A stretch of 64,000 nucleotides of DNA from Pseudomonadota bacterium (GTDB lineage Bacteria; Pseudomonadota; Alphaproteobacteria; Rhodospirillales; Casp-alpha2). This document shows, piece by piece, positions 52,542 through 61,495 of this stretch (the first letter of the stretch is position 1; the number at the start of each line of letters is the position of its first letter). The stretch lies in the NCBI GenBank assembly GCA_027624235.1, contig JAQBYB010000003.1, positions 1 to 64,000 of the forward strand. Direction: 5' to 3'. Made by a program: the position numbers and the translations under genes. The notes below the pieces were generated by a model. That model saw only the letters and a program-made list of their open reading frames with translations. It was not told the DNA's origin and did no database searches.

Positions 52542-53723
52542 TCAGCCTTTACCGCGCCTAATAATGAACACCGCCACAAAGCCTCCCAATGCCGCCATCA
52601 CGGCCATGGACTGATAGGCGGCGGGGCCATAAAGGCCGTACAGTTTTCCCGATGCCAGCATCGCCACCCCCATCGCCAATCCCATGACCACGGCGGAATA
52701 AAGGCTCTGTGCCGACGCCGACACCGCGTGAGGAACACGGCGCGAGATGAAATAGATCGCGCCGAGATGGGTGGCGGAAAAAGAGAATGCGTGCAGAGCC
52801 TGCATGACAATCAGCACCTCCAGGCCTCCGGCTGTCCCCGTCACCGACCAGCGTACCGCGCCCGCGACGCCGCCGAGGACGATGAGTTTGGCCGGGCCAA
52901 AGCGGCGGACCAGACGGACGCCAAAGGCAAACAAGATGATCTCGGCGATCACGCCTTCCGCCCACAGTAAGCCGATGACGGTTTCCGAATAGCCTTGCGC
53001 TTTCCAGTTCAACGTTCCGAAACCGTAGTAGACGCTATGGCTGGCCTGAATTAAGGCGGTGGCGATCAGAAACAGGCCGAATTGGGGCTCGTGGAGAACG
53101 GCGAAGGCGGCGAAGCGGGTTTCACTGGCGACCGGGGCCTGGGTCGCGGGCAGGGCCAGGGTGACGGCGATGACCATGGCGAGTAAGCAAAGCACGATCC
53201 AGTAGACGATGTCGGCGGATCCGTCGGTCAGGAGATACCCGGTGCCGACGACGGTGGCGATGAAGGTTAACGATCCCCACAGTCTGACCCTGCCGTAATC
53301 CAGTTCCTTTGGCCCGCCTTCTTGCCCTGGCAGCATGGCCAGACTTTCCCCCAACGGCATGATCGGCGACCAAAAGGCGAAAAACAGGATACTGACCAGC
53401 AGGATCGGCCAGAAATGATCGGTTCCCGCGTACAAGGTGAAGGAGGCGAATGCCAACATCGCCAGGGCGACGATGATCGGTCGGCGTTGCCCACGGCGGT
53501 CGGCGATGTGGGCAATCAGTGGGTTGGAGATGACCTTGATGCCGACACTGGCGGCGATAATGACGCCGATTTCGGTCGGCCCCAAGCCCTTCGCCGCCAG
53601 CCACACCGGCCAGAACGGCATTAAAACGCCTATCGTGGCGAAGACGGCGCCGTAAAAGAACGCCAAACGCAGCGCGGTTCGTGTGTTGTCTCGGGTGTTG
53701 TCTGGAGGGACCGGGTCGTGCAT
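52542..53723 (-). CDS. MFS transporter (phenylpropionate-permease HcaT-like)
   Basis: A 393-residue, twelve-helix transporter. FYGAVFATIGVLMPFWPVWLAAKGLGPTEIGVIIA and LIAHIADRRGQRRPIIV resemble the HcaT/MFS_1-like branch; HAFSFSATHLGAIYFISR is also typical. The substrate is unknown. ATG 53723 (MHDPVPPDNT) is chosen; the open frame further upstream overlaps the divergent reductase gene. Confidence 0.85.
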   Translation of the reverse strand: MHDPVPPDNTRDNTRTALRLAFFYGAVFATIGVLMPFWPVWLAAKGLGPTEIGVIIAASVGIKVISNPLIAHIADRRGQRRPIIVALAMLAFASFTLYAGTDHFWPILLVSILFFAFWSPIMPLGESLAMLPGQEGGPKELDYGRVRLWGSLTFIATVVGTGYLLTDGSADIVYWIVLCLLAMVIAVTLALPATQAPVASETRFAAFAVLHEPQFGLFLIATALIQASHSVYYGFGTLNWKAQGYSETVIGLLWAEGVIAEIILFAFGVRLVRRFGPAKLIVLGGVAGAVRWSVTGTAGGLEVLIVMQALHAFSFSATHLGAIYFISRRVPHAVSASAQSLYSAVVMGLAMGVAMLASGKLYGLYGPAAYQSMAVMAALGGFVAVFIIRRGKG

Positions 53724-53786
53724 GATTCTAAAAGGAGGCCTCGAAAGCCTCCAACGGGTCAACAGAAATCCGAGGACACCAGATCG

Positions 53787-54707
53787 ATGAAGATTGTATT
53801 TTTCGGCGCCGGCGGCATTGGCGGGTATTTCGGCGCCCGATTGGCGGCGGCTGGTGAAGACGTCCATTTCATCGCCCGCGGTTCGCACTTGGCGGCAATG
53901 AAAAGCCGTGGCCTTAAGGTCAACAGCCCGCTTGGCAACCTCCACATCAAATCCCCTCAGGTCACCGACGATGCGGCCCAGTGCGGCCCCGGTGACCTGA
54001 TCGTGGTCGGGGTCAAGCTCTATGACACCGAGGCGGCGGCGGACGCCATTAAACCTTTGGTCGGGCCGCAGACCACGGTAGTGTCGTTCCAGAACGGCGT
54101 CTTCGCCGGTGATTTGTTTTCCGACGCCTTCGGCCGCGACAAGGTGATCGGCGGCTCGTCGTCGATCGCCGCCCAAATCCAGGAACCGGGCGTCATTCTG
54201 CACACCGGCACCATGGCCAGCATGGCCTTCGGTGAATGGGACGGTACCAAAAGCGCCCGCACCGATGCCTTTTTGGCCGCCTGTACGGGGGCCGGGATTA
54301 ACGCAACCCTGTTCGACGACATTAACGCGGTGATTTGGTCGAAGTTCGTGTTCCTGTCGTCCTTTAGCGGCGCTACCTGCCGGTTCCGCCAATCCATCGG
54401 CCCAATCCGTGAGGATCCGGAAAAACGGGCGCTGTACCGCCAGGCCCTGGAAGAGACCTTCGCCGTCGCCATCGCCAAGGGGGTAAACCTGAAGGCCGAT
54501 CTGGTCGAAAAACGCATGGCCTTTACCGACGGCCTGCCGGCGGAGATGACGGCTTCCATGTATCACGATTTGACGGCCGGCAAGCGGCTGGAACTGCCTT
54601 GGTTATCGGGCGCGGTGGTCGATATGGGGCGGCAGTTGGGGATCGAAACCCCGGCGCACCAGGACTTCACCGCCGCCCTGATGCCCTACGTTAATGGGCA
54701 AAACTAA
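53787..54707 (+). CDS. 2-dehydropantoate 2-reductase family protein
   Basis: A 306-residue NADPH-dependent reductase of the PanE/ApbA family. FFGAGGIGGYFGARLAAAGEDVHFIARG is the cofactor loop; VVSFQNGVFAG, the catalytic-Lys segment DDINAVIWSKFVFLSSFSGATC, and the AEMTASMYHDLTAGKRLELPWLSGAVV region match. It may make pantoate for CoA synthesis or act on another 2-oxo acid; paralogues are common. ATG 53787 follows GAGGA. Confidence 0.88.
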   Translation: MKIVFFGAGGIGGYFGARLAAAGEDVHFIARGSHLAAMKSRGLKVNSPLGNLHIKSPQVTDDAAQCGPGDLIVVGVKLYDTEAAADAIKPLVGPQTTVVSFQNGVFAGDLFSDAFGRDKVIGGSSSIAAQIQEPGVILHTGTMASMAFGEWDGTKSARTDAFLAACTGAGINATLFDDINAVIWSKFVFLSSFSGATCRFRQSIGPIREDPEKRALYRQALEETFAVAIAKGVNLKADLVEKRMAFTDGLPAEMTASMYHDLTAGKRLELPWLSGAVVDMGRQLGIETPAHQDFTAALMPYVNGQN

Positions 54708-55112
54708 AAATCGCCGGTTTCCTTGGGTTAATAGGTTTATTGGAGGTGTGACGGTCGTCACACCCAAATTACTTTTGATTTTACTATAATTGCCGCCAGT
54801 TTCGGCCATACCTTACTTTTGGCATATGGTTTTTTTTCCTCGAGTTCTATAAGAAAGGATATGCTTTTCGATAGTATTGGTTGTTAATTTGTTTATTGAA
54901 TGAAAGAGATTAAACACTAATGCCGTGTAAGCGGCATGCCCTGGGAAGTTGCGACGCGCCGGATAAAACTGACTAATTCCTTTGGCCGGAAAATTAAAAC
55001 GAAATTACTTCAGTAAGGATATCGAATCCTTCCTGCCTTGTCTATGATGTTGGAATTACCAGGTTGTTTACTTACCTTTTGGTTTTGGACCCGGTTCTTG
55101 CGGTAGAGAAAT
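54708..55112. other. 405-base AT-rich intergenic region
   Basis: No gene is visible. It holds the perfect palindrome at 54745-54764, a small stem ATGCCG/CGGCAT near 54920, another AAGGAT/ATCCTT near 55015, and many A/T runs. It probably carries the control region of the GGDEF-EAL gene. Confidence 0.7.
54745..54764. promoter_or_regulatory. Perfect CRP/FNR-family type operator
   Basis: GGTGTGACGGTCGTCACACC is a perfect 9-bp inverted repeat around GT and contains TGTGA-N6-TCACA (54747-54762), the exact E. coli CRP consensus. It lies 38 bases after the reductase stop and about 350 bases before the GGDEF-EAL gene. It could also be a terminator stem, but no T-run follows directly. Confidence 0.5.
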
Positions 55113-56876
55113 ATGACTAATCGTTTGGAACATTTAATCGCCGCCAACGAGGCCTTGAAGGCCGAGATTGCAAAGCGTATCGTAGACACGGCGCGGTCCG
55201 AATGTGACGCCCTGATTTCAGAGGAAAACCCCAATCCCGTGATGCGGGTGACGTCGGACGGTGCTGTCCTGTACGCCAACCAGTCGGCCAGTGTTTTGCT
55301 TGCCCATTGGCATATTAATATTGGTGACCGATTGCCGGATGAGTGGCGTGTGATCGTTGTCGAAGCCGCCAACGGCAAGCAGGCCGACGAACACGAGTTG
55401 CGGTGCGCCGGCAAGATCTTCTCCCTGACCGTGCTGGCGGTGGTGGACGCCGATTACGTCAACATCTACGGCCGTGATATCACGTCATTCAAGGAAACCG
55501 AGGATCAAATCGTCAATTTCGACGACCTCACCGGACTTCCCAACCGGGCGCTTTTTCAGGACCGTTTGCATCAGGTTCTCAGCTATGCCCGGCGTAGCGG
55601 CAAATTGGCGGCGGTCCATCTCATCAACCTTGACCGCTTTAAAGAAATCAATGAAACCCTGGGCAGGAATATCGGCGATGCGCTGTTGCAAGGCATCGCG
55701 TCCCGGCTTCTGAATTGCATCCGTACATCCGATACGGTGGCCCGTTTGGGCGGTGATGAATTCGGCATCATTCAGGTCGAACCCAATGACAACGACGGCG
55801 TCGCCATCCTCGCGCAAAAACTTCTTTCTTCCCTGAAACAACCGTTCGAAATCGACGGCCACACGATCTACAGCGCCGCCAGCATCGGCATCACCGTCTT
55901 CCCCGATGACGCCCAAAGCCCGGATGACGTATTACGGAATGCCGACCTGGCCCTTTCCTATGGCAAGAGCAACGATCGCGGCAACTATCGTTTCTTCGTT
56001 GCCCAGATGCATGACGATATCCAGCGCCGCCGTAGCATCGAAGAAGATATGCGCGGCGGTCTGGAACGCGGTGAATTCGTCCTTCATTACCAGCCGAAGC
56101 TGCATATCGGATCCAACCGCATTACCGGGATGGAGGCGCTGATCCGCTGGAATCATCCTGAACAGGGTTTCATGTCACCGGCGGAATTCATTCCGGTGGC
56201 GGAGCGTTCCAAATTGATCGTGCCGATGGGCGAATGGGTGCTGCGCGAAGCCTGCACCAGAAACAAAGCCTGGACCGATGCCGGCCTGGGCCCGGTCAAG
56301 GTCGCGGTCAACCTGTCGGCGGTGCAATTCCATCAGGACGGACTGGTGGAAATGATCAAACATACCCTCGATGACACCGGTCTTGATCCCACCCAGTTGG
56401 AGCTTGAGATCACCGAAAGCCTGGCCATGCGCGACGCCGAGGCTTCGATCGAATTATGCACCAGGCTTTCTGAATTCGGGGTCTCGCTGTCCATCGATGA
56501 TTTCGGCACCGGGTATTCCAGCCTCAGCTACCTGAAAAACTTCCCGGTTCAACGAATCAAGATCGACAAGGCGTTCGTCGACGATATCGATGGAAAGGAT
56601 GATTCCGGCGGCATTGCCCGCGCGGTGACGACGCTGGGCCACAGCTTCGGCATGGAAATCACCGCCGAAGGGGTGGAGACCGAAGAACAGTTGGTTTTCC
56701 TGGATTCGCTGGGGTGTGATGAAATCCAGGGCTATTACTTCTCCCGACCGTTGCCGGACGCTGAGTTCGAGGAATTCCTGAAAAATTTTGAGAACACCTG
56801 GGCGTTGCGCCTCAGTCAGGAACGCCGCCAGGGCATCGACCGCCGCAATTGGCTAAAAGCGCAATCAACGTCTTAA
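55113..56876 (+). CDS. GGDEF-EAL cyclic-di-GMP protein with PAS-like sensor
   Basis: A 587-residue cytosolic protein. The N-terminal part (about 35-125) resembles PAS (NPVMRVTSDGAVLYANQSA ... VNIYGRDITSFKE). GGDEF (residues 213-217, RLGGDEFGII) and EAL (331-333, MEALIRW) motifs are both intact, with NLS, DDFGTGYSS and EGVETEEQ in the EAL domain, so both synthesis and hydrolysis of c-di-GMP are possible. No membrane helix. Monocistronic; followed by a MITE-like repeat. Confidence 0.92.
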   Translation: MTNRLEHLIAANEALKAEIAKRIVDTARSECDALISEENPNPVMRVTSDGAVLYANQSASVLLAHWHINIGDRLPDEWRVIVVEAANGKQADEHELRCAGKIFSLTVLAVVDADYVNIYGRDITSFKETEDQIVNFDDLTGLPNRALFQDRLHQVLSYARRSGKLAAVHLINLDRFKEINETLGRNIGDALLQGIASRLLNCIRTSDTVARLGGDEFGIIQVEPNDNDGVAILAQKLLSSLKQPFEIDGHTIYSAASIGITVFPDDAQSPDDVLRNADLALSYGKSNDRGNYRFFVAQMHDDIQRRRSIEEDMRGGLERGEFVLHYQPKLHIGSNRITGMEALIRWNHPEQGFMSPAEFIPVAERSKLIVPMGEWVLREACTRNKAWTDAGLGPVKVAVNLSAVQFHQDGLVEMIKHTLDDTGLDPTQLELEITESLAMRDAEASIELCTRLSEFGVSLSIDDFGTGYSSLSYLKNFPVQRIKIDKAFVDDIDGKDDSGGIARAVTTLGHSFGMEITAEGVETEEQLVFLDSLGCDEIQGYYFSRPLPDAEFEEFLKNFENTWALRLSQERRQGIDRRNWLKAQSTS

Positions 56877-56888
56877 CGGATTGATGAT

Positions 56889-57153
56889 CTAGAGTCATTC
56901 TGGTTGATATTGATCCATTCTGATGGCCTGTGGCGAGTCGGTCCGTTAGTCGCGCGGCGCGATGCGGGGCATCGGGCAACCGGCGCAACGCGGCGGATGG
57001 CGGCCACGGGCCACCCCTTCGGGGCCGGGGCGTTTGGGCTTGGCGGGCGTCGCGCTTATTGACCGTAGCACCGCTACGCTCTGCCAAGCGCTCCTCCTCC
57101 AAGCCCAAAGGCCCTCGGTCAGAATGGGTCTATATCAACCAGAAAGACTCTAG
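56889..57153. mobile_element. MITE-like element, 35-bp terminal inverted repeats
   Basis: The 265-bp segment is bounded by 35-bp inverted repeats (56889-56923 and 57119-57153) with three mismatches; both outer ends read CTAG. Inside, TTTGGGCTTGG pairs with CCAAGCCCAAA and there is a small GTAGC/GCTAC hairpin. No protein is encoded, so any movement would need a transposase elsewhere. The right end contains the stop codon of the convergent MFS gene. Confidence 0.75.
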
Positions 57154-58358
57154 CGTCGCCCGCCGGCCAGCTTTCGGGAATCCGGATGCGCACGCAGCCG
57201 CGCCATCGCCCAAACCCCGAAGACCGGGCCGGGGGCCAGAATCAAAAACGCGTATCGCCATCCCAAGCAGTCAACCGCCAATGGCATCAGGTGAATGGTG
57301 AACAGGGTCAACAGGAAGCCCATGGCGGTTTGCATGGTCAGCATGGTGCCGACCCGGTCCGGGTCCGATAATTCTGCGATGGAGGCGGAAAATTGTGCCG
57401 AATCGGCGACGATGGTCACTCCCCATACAAAACACAGGGCGAACAGCAGGGCCGGGTTGCCGCCGAACAGGAATCCAACCAGCACCGCGCAGGTGCCGCT
57501 GATGGTCATGGCGCCGATGGTGATGGTGGTGCGCCCGAAACGGTCGGCCAGGAACCCGGCGCCGAGGCTGCCGATGCCGCCGCCGATGCCGATCACCGCG
57601 AATGTCGCCGCGCGCGCCCAAAATGTCGCATCGCCGCCGCTCAGGCTGAGCCGGTAACTGGCATCCAGGAACACACCCAGCCACGCCCACATGGCATATA
57701 GCTCCCACATGTGCCCCAGATAGCCGAAATTGGCGAGCCGCAGTGATTTGACCCTGAACCCGGAAAAGGCGACGTGCGGGTCGAAGGGCGGCGACTTGCC
57801 GTGATTGGGGCCCATCCTGAACAGGTTAATCAGGAGGGCGGCGGCAAAGGAGCCGGAGGAGCCGGCGATCACCGTGAATCGCCAGTCAACGCCGCCATAA
57901 GCGTTGAACAGGTGCGGGGCCGCGGACCCCAGCGTCAACGCCCCGACCAAGATGCCGATCAGCAATCCGATATCGTCCTTTGCCCAGGTTGCCGCCATTT
58001 TCATGCCCAGCGGATAGACGCCTGCCATGCAGGCACCGGTAACGAAGCGAAGCACGATGATGGAGTTTCCGGCCGGGTCAACGGTCAGAATGGCGGAATT
58101 TGCCGCCGTTGCCACTAAGGCAGAAACCATGAAAAAGCGGCGCGCATCGACTCGGTCGGCAAGCCCCAAGACAGCGCTTGTCAGGGTGCCGAAGACAAAC
58201 CCGGCTTGTACGGCGCTGGTCAGCAGCGAGGCCTGCGCCGCGCCGATGGAAAATTCGGCTTCCAGGGAAGGCACCACCGCGGTGGCGGAAAACCAAAGCG
58301 CCATCGTCGCAATCTGGCAGATTGCCAGCAGGGTCAGGGATGCGGCTTTATTGTTCAA
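57150..58358 (-). CDS. MFS transporter
   Basis: A 402-residue, twelve-helix permease starting LTLLAICQIATMALWFSATAVVPSLEAEF, with GFVFGTLTSAVLGLADRVDARR after helix 2 and LADRFGRTTI between helices 8 and 9. This resembles the cyanate/nitrate-like MFS group, but the substrate is not clear. TTG start after GGAGA. The stop lies inside the MITE end. Confidence 0.83.
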   Translation of the reverse strand: MNNKAASLTLLAICQIATMALWFSATAVVPSLEAEFSIGAAQASLLTSAVQAGFVFGTLTSAVLGLADRVDARRFFMVSALVATAANSAILTVDPAGNSIIVLRFVTGACMAGVYPLGMKMAATWAKDDIGLLIGILVGALTLGSAAPHLFNAYGGVDWRFTVIAGSSGSFAAALLINLFRMGPNHGKSPPFDPHVAFSGFRVKSLRLANFGYLGHMWELYAMWAWLGVFLDASYRLSLSGGDATFWARAATFAVIGIGGGIGSLGAGFLADRFGRTTITIGAMTISGTCAVLVGFLFGGNPALLFALCFVWGVTIVADSAQFSASIAELSDPDRVGTMLTMQTAMGFLLTLFTIHLMPLAVDCLGWRYAFLILAPGPVFGVWAMARLRAHPDSRKLAGGRR

Positions 58359-58479
58359 GGTTGGAATCTCCGGGTTCGGGTGGATGCATTGTTATCGCCG
58401 GGGCTTTGCCTTGCAAGGGCCGGGGGATGTCGGTATTAACCCATCCAAAGCAACCAATCATCCATAAGGAATTCGCCCC

Positions 58480-58902
58480 ATGGCCGTCGAGAGAACGCTC
58501 TCCATCATCAAACCGGATGCCACCCGCCGCAATCTGACCGGCGCCGTTAACAAGTGTTTCGAGGACGCCGGCCTTCGCATCGTCGCCCAGAAACGCATCC
58601 AACTGAGCCGTGCGCAAGCCGAAGGCTTCTATGAAGTCCACAAGGAACGCCCGTTTTACGGCGACCTGTGTGATTTCATGACGTCCGGCCCGGTGGTCGT
58701 GCAGGTGTTGGAGGGCGACGACGCCATCGCCAAGAACCGTGAAGTCATGGGCGCCACCAACCCCGACGATGCCGCCGAAGGCACCATCCGCAAGCTGTTC
58801 GCCGAAAACATTGAAGCCAATTCGGTGCACGGCTCCGACAGCGCCGAAAACGCCGCCATCGAAATCAAGTATTTCTTCGAAGACTCTGAGATCGTCGGCT
58901 AG
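58480..58902 (+). CDS. ndk: Nucleoside diphosphate kinase
   Basis: Balances nucleoside triphosphates through a phospho-histidine. [18 protein letters not shown] at the start, [19 protein letters not shown], and the active-site NSVHGSD (His117). It is 140 residues, normal length. It stands alone; the palindrome TCGGCTAGCCGA spans its stop. Confidence 0.98.
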   Translation: MAVERTLSIIKPDATRRNLTGAVNKCFEDAGLRIVAQKRIQLSRAQAEGFYEVHKERPFYGDLCDFMTSGPVVVQVLEGDDAIAKNREVMGATNPDDAAEGTIRKLFAENIEANSVHGSDSAENAAIEIKYFFEDSEIVG

Positions 58903-58999
58903 CCGAAGCGCCAGCCGGGGGAAATCGTCGGCTCGCGATCTGCCCGGGCCGGTATTTCGTAAATGGGATCGCACCATGTCGGCCCATTGCGGACAGCCG

Positions 59000-59659
59000 T
59001 CAACCATTGCTGAGAATGATGAAGAGCGGCACCGGCAACGCCGCCAGGGCCACGGATGCCAAGAAACGCGGAAAAATAAAAAGGCCGCTCATGCCTGCCA
59101 GCATGGCAATGCCGCCTCCGCCTCCGATGACGGCATTGCCAGGCACATTGAGCGCGATGATGATGGCGACATAGCGGTGTTTCAGTAACGTCGGAACAAC
59201 CCGTTTCGGAGCCTGCGCCAGCAGAACTTCGAATCTTGACCCGGCATCCAGGGGCTGAAGACTCCGAACAAGGGAGACGGCCCGGGTCAGGCCAAGCAAT
59301 CCGAATATCTTGGCGATCAGGTCGAGGGGGATCAGTCTGCCAATGAGGTAGGAAAGGCCCAAGGCGGCCACGGTGGCGGCGTAAATCGGCATCGCGACTT
59401 TCGCGCCGAAAAGGGCCAGAAGAGCCAAGCTTATTTCTATGCCGGGCACGAATGGAATGGCCATCAGTACGGCGAATAACACGATGCCTGCGAGTATCAC
59501 ATGGAATTCGTGCGATTGAACGGCGGGCCCGAAGTCGGTGCTAAAAATATTACTCAACCAGCCGCCGCCCCATTGACCAGCGGCTAACAAGCCGCCGTAG
59601 ATCAACACCATGACGGCGATACGCGCCCAGCGGGGGCTAGGCCTTATTGTCGGGGACAT
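59000..59659 (-). CDS. DedA/VTT-like membrane protein
   Basis: A 219-residue membrane protein. FVPGIEISLALLALFGAKVAMPIYAATVAALGLSYLIGRLIP resembles the re-entrant loop and helix of the SNARE-associated/VTT (DedA) superfamily, and NVPGNAVIGGGGGIAMLAGMSG the second loop. DedA relatives scramble or flip lipids. The start overlaps the end of purN by 23 bases, so it is probably cotranscribed with purM-purN. Confidence 0.7.
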   Translation of the reverse strand: MSPTIRPSPRWARIAVMVLIYGGLLAAGQWGGGWLSNIFSTDFGPAVQSHEFHVILAGIVLFAVLMAIPFVPGIEISLALLALFGAKVAMPIYAATVAALGLSYLIGRLIPLDLIAKIFGLLGLTRAVSLVRSLQPLDAGSRFEVLLAQAPKRVVPTLLKHRYVAIIIALNVPGNAVIGGGGGIAMLAGMSGLFIFPRFLASVALAALPVPLFIILSNG

Positions 59660-60269
59660 CGGCGGGCCTGGCGTCGATCAACGTCTGCTCACCCTCGACC
59701 GTCACCCGGCCTTCGGCGATCAGGCGCACCGCCTTGGGGTAGATGACGTGTTCCTGTTCCAATACGCGGGCCGCCAGCATGTCGGCGTCGTCGTCGGCGA
59801 GAACCGGAACCCTGGCCTGTATAATAATCGGGCCGGTGTCCATTTCGGCGCGCACGAAGTGAACGGTGCAGCCGGCTTCCTTCTCGCCCGCGTCGAGAAC
59901 GCGTTGCGGCACGTTCAGCCCCTTGTAAGCGGGCAGCAGCGACGGGTGAATATTAATCAGCCGGTCGCGCCAATGGTCGATGAAGGGCGTCGATAACAGC
60001 CGCATGAAGCCGGCCAGACAGACCAATTCCGCACCGGATGCCTCAATCGCCTCGGTCATCGCCGCATCGAAGGTCACGCGGTCTTGGAAATCCTGATGAT
60101 TGATGATGGTGGTCGGAATGCCGGCTGCTTCGGCCCGCTTCAGCCCGTGGGCATCGGCGACGTTTGAGAGCACCAGCACAATCTCACCCGGCCCGCCGGG
60201 TTTCGATACGTCGTCGATCAAGGCTTGCAGGTTGCTTCCCCGCCCGGAGATCAGCACCGCGATTTTCAT
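59637..60269 (-). CDS. purN: Phosphoribosylglycinamide formyltransferase
   Basis: Third step of purine synthesis, using 10-formyl-THF. [24 protein letters not shown] with downstream [13 protein letters not shown] (catalytic Asn/His), and [19 protein letters not shown] are all present. It is 210 residues. ATG overlaps the purM stop (ATGA). Confidence 0.96.
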   Translation of the reverse strand: MKIAVLISGRGSNLQALIDDVSKPGGPGEIVLVLSNVADAHGLKRAEAAGIPTTIINHQDFQDRVTFDAAMTEAIEASGAELVCLAGFMRLLSTPFIDHWRDRLINIHPSLLPAYKGLNVPQRVLDAGEKEAGCTVHFVRAEMDTGPIIIQARVPVLADDDADMLAARVLEQEHVIYPKAVRLIAEGRVTVEGEQTLIDARPADVPDNKA

Positions 60270-61369
60270 GATGGCCAGGTATCCTTCAGGTTTTCCAAAA
60301 TGACAACGGCGGGGGCGGCGGCGGCGGCGGTCTCATTTACAGTACCGATGCGATAGACGTACTCGCCGGCCTCGCTGAGGGCGCGTTCCACCGCGTCTGC
60401 CTTATCCTTGGCGGCGATGACGGCCATGCCGATGCCGCAGTTGAACGTTCGCGCCAATTCAAGCGGCGCAATGGCGCCGGCTTTCGCCAACCAGCCAAAC
60501 ACCGAGGGCAGCGGCCACGTCGAAACATTGATGCTTGCGGTCAGTCCATCGGCCAGGACGCGGGGAATGTTTTCGAGCAGACCGCCACCGGTGATATGGG
60601 CGAAGCCGTGAACGCCGCCGGTTTTCAGCGCCGCCAGACAGCTTTTGACGTAAATTCTGGTCGGCGTCAGCAACGCCCGGCCGAGGGACGTTCCCGGATA
60701 AAACGGCGCGTCTTCGGCGTAATCGTAGCCACCGTTCTCGACGATGCGACGGACCAGGGAATAGCCGTTGGAATGAAGCCCCGAAGACGCCAGCCCCAGG
60801 ATCACATCGCCGGGCTGGGCTTCGTTGCCGGTCAGCACGGCGCCCCGTTCGACGGCGCCGACGGCGAATCCGGCCAGGTCATATTGGCCGGGCGCGTACA
60901 TACCGGGCATTTCCGCGGTCTCGCCGCCGATCAGCGCACATCCGGCCTGTAGGCAGCCTTCGGCGATGCCCGCGACCAATTGCCGCCCGGCCTCGACATC
61001 CAGTTTGCCGGTCGCCATGTAATCGAGAAAGAACAATGGCTCGGCGCCCTGGACAACCAGATCATTGACGCACATGGCAACCAGATCGATGCCGACGCTG
61101 GCATGATCGTTCGCGGCCTCGGCAATCATCAGCTTGGTGCCGACGCCGTCGGTGGCGGCGACCAGCAGGGGGTCGATGTAGCCGGCGGCCTTCAGGTCGA
61201 ACAGACCGCCGAAACCGCCGAGTTCGGAATTGGCGCCGGGCCGCTTGGTTGCCGCCGCTAACGGCTTGATGGCTTCAACCAGGGCGTTCCCGGCATCAAT
61301 ATCGACACCGGAGTCCTTATAGGTGCCCGCGGCTGAACCAATGCCGTTTTTAGGCCTTTTTTGGGTAAT
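60266..61369 (-). CDS. purM: Phosphoribosylformylglycinamidine cyclo-ligase, ATT start
   Basis: Forms AIR from FGAM with ATP. The frame from 61369 gives 367 residues: [35 protein letters not shown], then [54 protein letters not shown] and [11 protein letters not shown], all expected for PurM. Between the upstream in-frame TGA (near 61396) and ATG 61129 there is no ATG, GTG or TTG; starting at 61129 would remove the conserved first 80 residues. An ATT at 61369-61367 lies 5 bases after a perfect AGGAGG (61380-61375). A single-base error in an ATG is the alternative. Confidence 0.88.
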   Translation of the reverse strand: MTQKRPKNGIGSAAGTYKDSGVDIDAGNALVEAIKPLAAATKRPGANSELGGFGGLFDLKAAGYIDPLLVAATDGVGTKLMIAEAANDHASVGIDLVAMCVNDLVVQGAEPLFFLDYMATGKLDVEAGRQLVAGIAEGCLQAGCALIGGETAEMPGMYAPGQYDLAGFAVGAVERGAVLTGNEAQPGDVILGLASSGLHSNGYSLVRRIVENGGYDYAEDAPFYPGTSLGRALLTPTRIYVKSCLAALKTGGVHGFAHITGGGLLENIPRVLADGLTASINVSTWPLPSVFGWLAKAGAIAPLELARTFNCGIGMAVIAAKDKADAVERALSEAGEYVYRIGTVNETAAAAAPAVVILENLKDTWPS

Positions 61370-61417
61370 ATCTTCCTCCTCGGGTGCGTTATGGTTATAT
61401 CAATCCTTGGTATTATT

Positions 61418-61433
61418 GCCCCGACGACGGGGC
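61418..61433. repeat. Small perfect hairpin between purM and the DUF2066 gene
   Basis: GCCCCG-ACGA-CGGGGC lies in the divergent control region, upstream of the purM ribosome site. It may be an operator or an RNA element; no function can be assigned. Confidence 0.5.
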
Positions 61434-61495
61434 CAGGGGGAATATCCTGAGGAAGAAGATAATGTATCCACGACCTTTTGTAATGGGTGATGTTA

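Noticed and set aside
53724-54566. Long minus-strand extension of the HcaT-like transporter
   Set aside because: It is the shadow of the PanE-type reductase gene on the other strand.
58895-58906. Palindrome TCGGCTAGCCGA at the ndk stop as a terminator
   Set aside because: It leaves no loop and has no T run; half of it is coding sequence.
60266-61129. A truncated purM starting at ATG 61129
   Set aside because: The 80 residues upstream are open, conserved-looking PurM sequence including the DGVGTK motif, and have a perfect ribosome site before them.
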